This document shows positions 1-12,384 of a stretch of 64,000 nucleotides of DNA, piece by piece. Within the stretch, counting starts at the first letter, position 1. The number at the start of each line of letters is the position of its first letter. The DNA comes from Takakia lepidozioides (lineage: Eukaryota; Streptophyta; Takakiopsida; Takakiales; Takakiaceae): NCBI GenBank assembly GCA_030704615.1, contig CM060731.1, positions 80,084,756 to 80,148,755 of the forward strand, read 5' to 3'. Under the pieces are notes generated by a model. It was not told where the DNA came from. It ran no database searches and saw only the letters and a list, made by a program, of their open reading frames with translations. The position numbers were made by a program, and so were the translations under genes.

Positions 1-1510
1 GAGAGCATTATAGGCGCTCATTTTGGAATCATAGCAACCTGGACATCATTTCTACTGTACGTACGTTTGTGAACAACATCATATGGTGTACAATCTGTGC
101 CATTCAAGATTATAGATCAGAGATGCATAGTTTTCTTTGTGAGTTTGATCTCATTGTATTTTCCTCAGTTTAAGAAATGGGCATTCTTTGTCATATGTGC
201 AAAGTCTAAATTCCCATTTGTGGGGATGCTAGTATATGCCTGGAAAAAGAGAGGGTGATATGGAAGGGTAGGGGACAAGAGGGGAATATGAATGAATTGT
301 ACTTGATTTTGTACTCCATGAATATCGTTGTCCACTGCAGCAAAACGCTGTCTGGATTCAGCAAGGGGGTGTTGGTTGATGTCAAAACTCGTGAAATTTT
401 TTGTTATGCCCAAATCTCCAGCTGCATGATCCTCCGCCTATCACACATAATACATCGGTTTTTAAAGTAGCAGCTAGAAGTTTTTTTGTGAGGAAAGAAG
501 GGAATACACTAGATGTGACCTTTAGAATCATAATGTCAAAACTCAAATTTGGCGAGCTAGGATAAGCCGATTCTATCAGGACCAGTGGACAACCAACTGC
601 AAACAGTCCAGAGCAGAGTGTGCTTGCCATGGGCAACCAACTGCAAACAATCCAGAGTAGAGCAGGCAAGCACACTGCCTTTCAACAGAAGGTATGTCTC
701 AACCACCACTTGAGAGGCCTCAACCATGAGATGGTGGCAGTCGTTTGTGACTGCGATAAATGATCCTAGGGGCCAACCAAGACCATGATCACTGAAATAG
801 CCAGCACCAACGTAGTAAAAGAGATCATGTCCAAGTAGCCATTGAAGCAGACAGGATAAATAGCTGCATAAAGATCCAATGTTCAGAGTTTACGTGTGCT
901 CACAGCCTACAGGGTCTTTCCTTTTTGTTATGTATATTCTTACAGTAAATGATTAGGCATGCCACTTTGGTACAAATATCCTTTAGCTTTAACACACAAC
1001 AGATTGATGCTTATGTGAAGGGCTTTCTAGAGGATATATGGAAAGTCCAAACTAACTGTTAATATGAAGGTAAGTTGCACTACTGGAGTGAGCCCCTCAC
1101 AAAGGTAGGGCCTATTCCCTATGTTACCATCCAACTGGGATGGCCACAAGGCTACAACAAACAAAGTCGTAAGATTACATTCTATATAACCCATAGAGGC
1201 TGACTATGACAGACTCTAATGTCAAACTGGCCTGACTTTGATGGTACAAAGCAGGGTGGATATATCTGGTCCAACAAAATCTGCTGTAAATAATGTGGTC
1301 ATAGGCTCTTTCTTAAGATCCAAGAGGGGCACCAAAGTATAAGCCTGGCTCAGCACCCCTTATTAGTGTAGTATTGGTTATGTGCAGGGTTGGATACTGT
1401 TATGCACCCCTTAATTGCACTTTGCCGGAATGTGGAGACTATGTGTTCAATTTTCATATCACACTCTCCACATTTTGCTGGTGGAGCTGATGTTGAGTAT
1501 GTGACTACAG

Positions 1511-2113
1511 ACTCTCAAGAAACACCGTTCTGAGCTGGATGCTCAGAAAAAAACATGCAGAACTCAAGAAGAAAATAGGTGAGTTGCTCACTGCAGAGGT
1601 AAGTCAAGTCCTTCACAGCCTACCATTGTCACTCTCCAGTTTAGTTTGAAGTTTTTTTCAAAGGCTCTCGAAGGAAGATGCTGTGACAGTCTCATACATA
1701 GAATTGACCCAATCTTCCCCAGTACTTTGATGTTGGAGGGGTTCATCATCAGATGGTTTGCTGAGGTGATCCACACAAGGTTGCGGTTCGGGCACCATCT
1801 GAGGATATCTAGTAGAATTGGACAACTGAGAAAGGTGAGGCATGTGACCACAACTTTGCACCCCTCTGAAAACCTGTAGTATCATGCATTCAGCCTTGCA
1901 GGGTCCCACACTGCCTGTAGGTTATCTTTTCTAATTTATGGTTCTTTGCACATGCAGGTGGATGCTGAGGACAAACTGAAATACATCAAGGAGGCAGTAA
2001 AGAAAGAGTTCTGCAAGAAGGAAGTGAAGGAGCTAAGCAAAAAGCTATGTGAACATGTGGAGCAGTCAGTCTCTATCATTGGAGCTCTTGGGGCACTGAT
2101 ATTGTTTCAGTAA
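1511..2113 (+). CDS. Candidate 3' end of an unrecognised gene, two exons
   Basis: Two exon-like blocks join in phase. The first (1511-1598) follows an AG acceptor and ends in a near-perfect donor, GAG|GTAAGT; it reads as a basic, coiled-coil-like stretch containing RKKHAELKKKIGELLTAE. The second (1958-2113) follows a T-rich tract ending in GCAG, continues in the same phase with a Lys/Glu-rich helix-like sequence (for example EDKLKYIKEAVKKEF), and ends in the hydrophobic tail SIIGALGALILFQ before a TAA at 2111-2113. Amino-acid composition, consensus splice sites and phase agreement support real coding. I do not recognise the family. No upstream exons could be placed and no start codon is claimed, so this may be a gene tail or a fragment. 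Confidence 0.32.
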
Positions 2114-3524
2114 CTAACACCTGTTTTGAGGGGTGTGGTTGGGACATGGTGGTTATAGGGTGTTTGAAATTAGGGGGAGGGAGGAAATGAGTGGAGGCCC
2201 GTCGAGGAAGTGGGGGCCTGGAAAGAAAGAAAGAAATGAAATGAAATGGTGCTTTATAAAGTTCTAAAGAGAGAGGAAGTCTAAGAAAGTCTAAAGTTCG
2301 CGGGAAGGGAAGATATGAGATGAAAAGATACTTTATAAATGAAATGCCTTTGTAACATCCACATGGGCCCCCAAGATAATCCTTGATATCTTCTGTTAGA
2401 CCTTGTAGCAGCAACATACTGGGTATATATGCATACACCTTCACAAAGAAACAAGCTTACCCATGTGTGCAACTTGGCCTTCCTCTTTACTAAGGAGAGA
2501 ACGACAAAGAATAGCACAGTGGTGAGGGCACAGTCTCCACCCTCTCAAGAGCTCGGGTATAATTTAGCTAAGCCTCTATTTGAGGGTGACTGACAAGGGT
2601 TTTTCTAAAAGGGTATGAATATCTTCAGCGTGCTCTCAATGCATGGTGGGTGCAGATCTGATATACAATACAATTCTACTACCTTGCACTCTCTCATTCG
2701 AAAACTCACAACTAATGACTACCAAAGTGTAGCACCTGTATTAACTGCAGCAGAATCTGGCTATTCTCGTGAGTGCTCAATTATGCTACATTGTCGAAAC
2801 GATTAGCGAGGGCCCTGCAAAAGATTTCAAACTGTGAATAATTATGGTGCTCATTGTTATCCACTGAGGCATAGGTTGGGGATGTGAAGCCTCTTGAAGT
2901 CTTGCTTGAGATCACTGCAGTCCTCATTGAGCTCGTCGAGGAGGTACATATCAATGAGGGGTAGAAGTGAATTCACTGCCGCATAGACACTTTGCCTGCG
3001 CCCATCTGTCGATCAGGCAATGTGTTCTTGTGCTATATGGCCTGTAACAACAGCCACATTTCACAATCAGAAGGGCATGTTACAGTTGAAGTAGATATGT
3101 ACCTAAATCCAAAAAAAATCCTATTGGGTGGGGAGTGACATTATTGAATAGTGGCGTGATTGACAATGTTTGGAGGCTTACCCATTTTCGTTTGAAGAAA
3201 GAGATTCTTGTCTGCCTCTGAGTGGGAGTAATAGCCAAAACAGAATAGTTTATAGCCATGCCGAAAATCCTGAGGTCTGTCACCCAATTGCCACAATTAC
3301 AACACAATTTGAGGCTCAACCCACAACCATCTAGAGCTCTGAGTGAAACTATGGTGGCTCATTAGCAGTACACCTGGGTTTGTAATTAAGAAGGAAGGAA
3401 GGCATCTAGTCAGCAAACAGACCAATCTCACAGCAAGTGCACAGATACTTCAAGCCTGGCCATATGTTCCTAACAATGATTTGAAATCACATAAAACAGA
3501 GACGATCGAAACAGTCTCACTGCT

Positions 3525-3594
3525 ATAACTACCCTCCAGTGCTGGCATGTCTGCTTGATATAACTACCCTCCAGTGCTGGCATGTCTGCTTGAT
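3525..3594. repeat. Perfect 35-bp tandem duplication
   Basis: Two adjacent identical 35-bp units (3525-3559 and 3560-3594), each starting ATAACTACCCTCCAG and ending CTGCTTGAT. The absence of mismatches suggests a recent replication-slippage event. No coding frame is associated. Confidence 0.9.
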
Positions 3595-5576
3595 GAGGCG
3601 AGAGTTCAACACCACCAGTAGTGTTCCATTGCGAGATTAATGTGAACCCAGCTAATATAGAACCCAAGTTTGACACTGAGTGACGGTGACTGATGGGATA
3701 GAGAAGCAATGAGTGATGTTCATTTTAGCACCCCGAATTGTGACAAACCATATGCAGTTGTTCTGGAGAGTAGGCAATGGACGGACATTCCAAGAAGTAT
3801 AATAGGCAGAATAATTTGTGACATATGATTTCCTGCTTGGTGACCACTGTGCATTACAGCTATTGGGATTCACTACACTACTTCATGACAACAGCCAAAA
3901 GGTTCTTGTGAAGGAATGCAAAATCTCACCCAAAATCGAGTTCGCGAAGTCTCTGCTGCATGTCTGCTCACGAATGGTGGATCCACGATGAAGAGCAGAT
4001 GGAATTCTGAGCCCTTGCGAATTCGAACTAAACCTGCACGGGATTTCGCAGCACTGCCGTGCATCCTGTATGTTCCCCTCATGTGTACGAATGGTTATTA
4101 CGCGTTCCCAAGAAAAACTGTGAGCGAAGAATGAACGCACGAGTGATGAAATCTTTTTTGCACCGGTTCTATAGCCGGCAGGTGCGGCGTCAGGTTAAAG
4201 GAGGTTGGGGGTCAACGCACTTCCGTTTTCCTATAAACCCGCTCATCCAAAATGCCCTGTTACTAACCTCTACGGCTCCTTAACCCGGTAGGTGCGGCCT
4301 GGCCGGAAGTAAGTTAGATTAGCATACTGCAACTTTCACCTGAGGTGATGTAAGTGACCCTGGCACCCCATTGATGCAACAGTCTCAACACGTCATAACA
4401 CGACAGTTATGGCGTGTATTTCCGTTTTCAAACATGTCACCCCTCTAAACGGTGGCTTTTGCTCACACTGCTCCAAGCCCACAAGAGACAGACAGCTTTG
4501 TTCTCATCTCCACAAAAATCCCATTTGAGGGTTTCATTCAATCAGGAGCTTTAATGGTGACAGGCCATGTTGACGATAGACAAAATGGCCCATGAAGGGC
4601 ATTTACCCCTTCAATCTGCACCCCTTACCACTGGGATTGCCAAGCCATTAAAGCACCATCTGGCATGCAGGACACTTGAAAGCGAGAGAAGGATGAAGCT
4701 ACTCATTCGGATTGTGTTTGCATCTCAAATGACAAAGACCCACTTGAGAGCTGAGCTCCATGGATGATCGCCTCTCCCAACTATCTGCTCAGTGCTGCTC
4801 ATTTAGAGCACAACCCATGATGAGCATTCGCTAAGTACTAAGTACTAGTAGATTGTCGTTGTTGCATGTCGATCAGAGATAGTGAATGGCGTAGTATGAT
4901 GATCCATCATACCGCTCACTCATGCTGCATGCAGACGTGGAGCCAGACTTCGTTGTCCCTATCCATGCCAGCCTATACCTCTTACAATAATGGTATCTGC
5001 GCTTTGACCAACTTCCAACACAAAAGTGCCAGTCTGACTTCAGACTTGAGAAGCAGAAGAAGAGGTGGAGGGAGGTAACTGGTAACATGTTTAGAGAATT
5101 CAGTGCACGATTGAGCACGTCACTAATAAGGACTAATCTCCTGGGGACCTGCAGGCAAGCCCGCCGCCAGCTGACTCCAGTCTGACCCTGCAGAAATAAG
5201 TTAACACATATGATGTAAGATGTTAGCTCTGCATTAGGGGTGCTCTGGGGAATCGGGATCCAGCAGCCATGACTGCGGATGCGCGCTGATGAGGGGCTCC
5301 ATCTCCAAGGCAGGATCTACGCATTGCGTTCGTCGGTTGTCTCCTGAAAGAATGATAGCTTATATTGGCCGACAATGCGGCCAAAAGGGCAACACCAGAC
5401 AACAAAGTCGAGCTTGGACTCTGGAGCTCTGCAGCCAAGCAAAACTCGGTTGAAAGGTACTAAGTACCAAGCTCCTGGGAACATTCTAGACTAAATGCAG
5501 CTCTACGCAGAAATAAAATAAAATACCGTACTTACCTAGCTTATTAGGCAATAATTAATTCAAAATCAAGTGCCTA

Positions 5577-5600
5577 ATTATTATTATTATTATTATTATT
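5577..5600. repeat. TTA microsatellite
   Basis: An uninterrupted run of about eight TTA units inside an AT-rich stretch (5510-5720) in which the short string TGCCTAA recurs several times. No gene is associated. Confidence 0.85.
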
Positions 5601-8600
5601 AAATAAAAATGTGCCTAAATCTTGGAAAATGCTCCTGAGAAGTGCCTAATTGCTCGAAAACTGTGAAAAATACCAAAATGTCCAAAAAATGCCTACAATT
5701 TAAAAATGCCTACAATTACTCAACAATAGTTCTCGAGGGAGGTAAAAAACAATTGTTAATTATATTATTTTGTTATGGACGTCATACAAAGTCACTGATG
5801 GCTGTGGCTGCGGCCCCAAAAGATGGGCCTGGCTTGCCGCTTCACTTGACAGCTTGGACAAGGAAAATGGAGGATCATGGGTTGCGAGAACTGAAGAGAT
5901 GTACGCAGTGAAATTAGCACGATGAAGAAAAGTGCTGCGTCATCTGGGTGATAACAATCAAGTGGGCCTGCTGCCCATGGCTTTCTAGAACTCAACTTTC
6001 TATAACTTAACTTAATGCAAAAACAGGCAGCCGCCCTGGCATTATGTTGTGCGCCGCATTCATTCACGTTCTCGTAGCCCTCAAGTTACCACTACCAGCC
6101 ATAGCCGAAACTCAGCGGCGAATGACAGAGAGGTGGATGCCCTCAAACTACTTTCATAACATAATGACACCGGAAACTGCGCGCTGAGGGCACGACAAAA
6201 ACTCGAGTACCCATGTCTTGTATCAGTTTTTCTGCTGCATCAGAAATCATCGCAAAAACATCCTGACAAAACCAGAAAGGTACAGAGTAAATTGAGCTGT
6301 TTGCCCCAGGTTTGAAAGAGGAGACGTGTGCTTAAAACTCAAGGCCTGCGGGGGAAGAAAAGTTAAAGTTTGTTTAGCGTCCAACGGGTTTTCTCTTTCG
6401 CAGAGAGAGCGGAAGCCGTAGGAAAGTGCAAGAGTGTCTGTCGAAGACACCCTTTCACGGAGGTGTTGGCCAGTTTGAGGCAAATTTCATGGCCAATCAG
6501 ACAATTGTTCAGGCCTAATAATTGCTTGTGGGAGCCACTCTTCTATCATGGGACAGCCCAAGACTGAGGGATGTTGGTTGCAGACCAGCAATCCCAAGGT
6601 TCATTTTCGCCCTTGGCCTCCGGGAGGATTCCAGTCGGAGCCAACCCTGTCACTCCACCATCACCGCCTACACACCACCTCTATCTATCACTATGATTCA
6701 TCTGAAACGTCATCGTTATGTTCTTTCCAGCTGCCCCTGGAGTTCGACGTTACGCAATCATGAGAAGATTAAAAACAACTCACAAACAGAAAAACAACAA
6801 TCAGAAGCGGGAGGAAATTAACGTGGAAACTGGACGATTGCCTGTCTTCCTCACTTTGTAGGAATTCAAGATATTGTTTGAGTAAGATGAAAGATCAAAG
6901 GCATCATGGGATGACCCATGATCGAGCACTATACTACTATAGAACGGAGTTATGATGAGCAGCCGGCCCCCGGGATACAACATACGGAGAATTAGATTAT
7001 CGTACTACAAGTAATAAAGCCCCACGGTCTCGTCTCTTCGCATTTGTCATGGCAGCGCCAGACACGCTGACTAAGGTGCCAAGGACAAAACGACCCAAAG
7101 GTAGACGTACTGGTGTTACTCGAAGTACCACACTGAGAACCCCCTTCGTCCAGTACGATAATTCTGCTGCTACTCAATGCTCACTGCGCTTGGTCCCACA
7201 TGCCCCTCGTGGGCAAGTCCAAAATTTGGGCTTCGGGAGCATTTACCCTCTCTACACAGTCAGCGGGCTACTTTATTGTTGATCCAACACAAGTTTCGCA
7301 AGTGAACATGGAAGTTGGAAATGGCAGGACAAGTCAATTTTCTTCTCAGGTGAGGAGGAGATTTGAAGGGAGGACCCACCTTGCATTTTTAAAAGGCGTA
7401 CTGTCTTCATGTGAAGAAACTACGTACTGTTTCTTTACATTAGTTTACTTTTTGGTGGCCCTTCAGGCTGTGAGGGGCTTCTGCTTTAGAGTCTGATCAA
7501 ATCTACGGCTGAAGGCCAGTGAGCAGTTTATCTTCTCGGTCCTCTCTCTTGGTCAACCGTCCATTGGCCCCTCGATGAGCTGTACGTTGAGCATTAATTA
7601 GACTCTGTAACTTCGCTGGACATTAAACAAGACGCATGGATGCATGCTAGTAACACTGCCTTGGTACAGTAATTTCCCTCATACCTTAGTCTCAATAATA
7701 GTAACAACGTTCCCTTCTCCAACTAATGACTCAAGGTCTAGAAAAGGACTCCAACCGATGCCTTGTCCTGCCTAAGTTATGAAAAGGCTGGGCCAACAAA
7801 CTTTTCTCTTGTTAGCCAGTGCCCTCCCAAAAAAGCGCAGCCCTTTTGCTGCAAGACTGTTTGTGTGCTCGCGCTTCGTGGTGAAGGATTTAGGGGTCCG
7901 ATTCGGTTCCCGCCGCTCGAGTCAATCCTGCCCCATGGAATGTGTGTCGTAGAACATCTTGCGAATGAAATGTGCAGCTGTGTCCATTTCCCAGCTACAA
8001 GCGTTCCACACTAGCTACCATGGAGAGCATCACACTTGCCTAGGACTCGGCGTGGCCCTAAGTGACCCGGAGGTTGGCAGGAAGTGAGAACCTGGATGCG
8101 AGGACAGCTGAAGCAAAAGGATTGCAGTAGGTACATAGTTCCCAGGAAACTGCAGGTAACAAGAAGACGTCAGACCCATGTTCCTGGGGCACTAAAAAGG
8201 CGGTGGCAGTGTCTCTTACAATATAGCGAAAGGGCCTCCTGACTATCATGGACCTTATTTACTAAGACTGTCCTGACAATTTATACTTGTGCTCTATTCT
8301 ACGGTCCACCCTCTCTAACTGAAGTGTTCAGATTTGCTTCAGGCTACCTATTAGTTGGGATTTTGGGTCGGGCCCGCGAGACTTTGTTTTGTTTGAGGAC
8401 TGGAGTTTTCCTCATGTTTGATATCATGCGGGTTCTCATGAATATACAATCATCACATGTTTTGGTTAAAGCCTTCCAGAGAAGAGTTAACAGCATCTCA
8501 CTCCCTACAAAACCACAACTTGGTGTTCATGGTGTTCATGGTTTTTCATTTTTCTGGAAAAGAGAAACATCCGGGAGACACACGAATCAGCCCTAAACTA

Positions 8601-11600
8601 ACCTCTTTTCAACTAACCAGGCAAAGTCTATTATAGATTGGGAACGGGGAGAAGATTATACATACTAGGTACTACACAGCAGGTCCATTTGAATCCAGTA
8701 TAACATCAGTGCTCTATCTGAAAGCCAGTGAGCTACCAATGTGGTAAGGGAAAAAGGTGTTAAGAAAATTTTGTGAAACAATCATCTTTTTTTTCAGTAA
8801 ATACCAGAGACCCCTTTGTAAATGTTAACACGACATGAATATAAAGACCATAAGTAGGCAAGAAATTGTTGCATGTGCAGGTCGAGCATTGGACTGTACA
8901 GATTGACTTCAAATTTTCGATGCAAGAGTTGCACGGTAGGAATTGGAAGACATAATAGATCTTCTTCTGCAACAGCTGCAATCAACAGACATTATGTTTT
9001 GCAACTGGAGGGACCGTAACGTTGAAACTTCATCTTATGACCCTCTAGAGTCTGAATGGTGGGTTCTGAGATTAAGAAAGGTTGGTTGAAAGTTGCAGTG
9101 GCAGTTGTCTCCAAATCTGACAAGTAGATCTGTAAATTAGCTTTATGAAGACCGAAATGAGGGGACTGTGTGGCATTGGAGACATCTCCCTGTGTAAGAT
9201 TAGACAGCCCTAAAGAACAGCAAAAGTGAGATCGATCCACGCAAGAAGGACGGCACGTGCAAAGAAGAAGCGGCATACGTCAAATGGCGCTGGATGGAAT
9301 GTGGCACGTTATGCGCGCGCGCTGCGGCCGGACGTCGCATCTGAGCTACACTCCTGAACAAAACCAACAGTACAGCACGAAAGTAAGATATGGAGCTTTC
9401 TTCTTTCTTCCCTTCTTATGTGCATTTGACATGCGATGATACGGCCTGCAGTAACTTGCTCCAGGCTGGATCTTGTCGTCTGCAGTTAAGTTTTGTAAGA
9501 ATTCATCAGCTCGGGCGGGCTGAAACATGCCGACTTGACATTTGCTGAGAGTCCCGAGAAATCTGGTGAGTTCCCCGGGAGAGTTTTTGATGCGACAGAC
9601 TGACAGAAACACGTCAAAAGCGTCAGTTCATATGTGTGAAGGACCACCCAATAAGTTTCTGAGGAAGTGCCAAGTCGAATTCTCAACCATATCTTGGTGC
9701 AGAGCTTACTTTCCACGTATGCGGCGCTCCACTCAAGGAGGTCACAGGTGACATAAGAGAGTCTCGAGACTCGAACGTTGTGACTTGCGACTGTCTCGCT
9801 GTTAGTTTTGCGATATTTGTCGGCCACCTTTTGGGTTCTTACAGTTCAACTCGGCCCCACGAATGTGGGGCCCAGATCAAAAATCGGTCATGAATTGGAG
9901 GGGAAGCGCCCAGCACAGAAATATGAAATCTGAGGTCTGGTGGGACCTGACGATGGCGGCCAGGAGGGAGGGAGCAAGGTCCATGTGTTAGGTGCCCAGC
10001 TTTCAGTGACGTCGCGACATGTTCCTCCAACCTGCAGACGTGAAGCCGTGGACTATGACGCCGTTAGAGCCAAAGGGGCAGCCGGGCTTTCAGCACCCCG
10101 TGGGTGTTTTTGTTTGGAACTGTAGCCGGGCTTTGTGTAGCGATACTGTTGATGAGCGTCACAGCTTCCAAATCAGCCAATAGAGCACCACACTTCGAAC
10201 CCATAAACAAAGAGCTGACCACAGCAAGCTCTAAATTAGATAGCTTGTCAGCCATGCGCTCGGAACTGATCCCTCTTTCAGGCGGATGGGACGGACACGA
10301 GGCTTTACATACGTACAGCAGCTGGGATCTGGACCTGGAAAAGTTTTCGTATCTCAGCCAAATCTGGCAGGGACTCTAATTCTGAAAGCGGTCGACTCTG
10401 TTATGTTTAGTAGAGCTCTGCCGTCGGTGTCGTCCAGTATTGCCGTGATGGTAGGGCAGCATTGCAACGTCAACCCAGTGGGGCATGCAGGAGGAACAAG
10501 TAAAGCGAATATGGAGACTAGGACCGTAACTTCCGTAAGCCGCAGCACTGGTGACGGTAGTTGAATATTCAGAAACCAGCTGGAAACGAGAAATCATAGA
10601 GACAAAAGAGACAAACATAGCGTCAAGCTTCTGACTCGCGGGTGTTAGTAAACATGTGCGTCTGAGCATTCCTCTGCGGTTTCTGCTGGGGCTCAAATCC
10701 TTGCGCTCCAATCTGGACCAACGAAAGCTCTATGGAGGAGCTGGCGCGCTTTAGCATTCACGTGCCATTATCCCCCAGGACCACCATTTTTGCTCTGTCC
10801 ACCCGAGCAACAGATGTGTCTCCTGAGAGCATGCCTCGTACCTCGAGCGCCCCCACCTGTGACGACCGGGTCCCAGTTTGGCCAGCAGCTTCAAGTCCCA
10901 GACTCTCTTAAAAGGGCTTAGATTCGCAATGGATTCCCTTCCATTGAAAATCGGTAATACCAAATTTGCTGGATTGACATCTCTGGATATGTCGAAGTAA
11001 GAAAAACTCAAGCCCAAAACTCAAGCGCATCTGACTAAATCTAATGTGCTGCCGCCTTTGAGCGTCCATATGGATTTCAAAGATCCGTTCCAATCTACAT
11101 GTTTTGTAGCCTTGAAACCTTTTGAAGAAACCCGCATCAAGGTTCGCAAAGGGAAGTACTAGGACTGCCTGCCCACACTCCCATCATACTTGAATAGCTT
11201 CCATGCCCCTCTTTGAGTATAACAAAACAGCGGCCATGCCAACGTAGAAGGCAATCCTTCCACAGCTTGAATGTTCCAACCAGTACTGGTTCCAACCTCT
11301 AAAATGGCTAGGAAGGGCAGGGAAGGGTGCCGTGCCAATTTATAAGACGCTTGTTAAGTAACCCAATTTCACATAACATTTTTCCAGCCACAGCTCTGGA
11401 GGTCACATGCAAACATTCACCTCGTGTTCCTTATCCACCAGTCTCACTCACCTTTGGAGGTGAATTCTTCACTACGGACAGGAGCTTTAATGAGGTCTGC
11501 AAATTTCGGCACCGAAGGCAGGGCCAACACATCATTGCTGCACAGGCATTTGGGATCAGTGTAAGGATGTCAGATATTCATCATGAAAACTATGCTGGAT

Positions 11601-12312
11601 CTCCTGGTATAGTCAAGCAAGCAGTGGACAGAAGCCATTCTACGGTGAACAGGCCATCTGAATGTTTTATGTCAAATCTGAACAGCATGTGAGGCATGAA
11701 GGGAGAAATGCAGAGTCTATCATACAACTTGTATAATACCTATACTCTGACACACAGTATTCCCCTATCCTTTTGTATGTTGGTGCTGTTGCCTTTCAAT
11801 AGTCTTTGCCAAAGGCGGTATAACTCAACCCCTTTCTGCTTGGTGGACAAACAAACTCGGTTTGCAAGTTCGAGGAGGTCTTAGGGTAAATAAGTGCCAA
11901 ATTCCATCGGCACTCCCAAGGAAGTGAATCACCCCAACTTTGTACATAGCCCTCTGATTCCTTTAATAGGAAATATCGATGAGGGTTTTCCTGAATGGGC
12001 TTTCCTCTAATGTACTAGTTTGTCGGTTTACATTGAGATTACGGACGCTAAATTTTCTCGGTCAAGAGACAAGTACTTACAGAGAAAACGGAATTATACA
12101 AAACCTATCTTGCAGGCGGTTCAAATAGGTGCCTGCAAGACAGCTTTGTATTCGGGAATCCAACGGTGAAGAGGTCTTTAACTATGTGCCTTCCCCACTA
12201 GTTTCTATGGCGGCTAGTTTATATGCTGGTTGAGCCCTAAACGTGCTGGAAACGTGTCATTCAAACCACACCATAAATTGTTGAATACCTGTTGCAGCTT
12301 CATCAAAAAGGT

Positions 12313-12384
12313 AAGGAGATCCGCAACCTTTTGAAAACCTCAAACAGCTTGCGGATCTCCTTGACAAGATAAGGAGATCTGCAA
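12313..12384. repeat. 14-bp perfect inverted repeat plus third direct copy
   Basis: AAGGAGATCCGCAA at 12313-12326 is matched by its exact reverse complement TTGCGGATCTCCTT at 12349-12362, giving a 14-bp stem with a 22-nt loop. A one-mismatch direct copy, AAGGAGATCTGCAA, follows at 12371-12384. The stem is shorter than a typical plant microRNA precursor, and there is no adjacent T-run to suggest a Pol III terminator. Function unknown. Confidence 0.6.
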
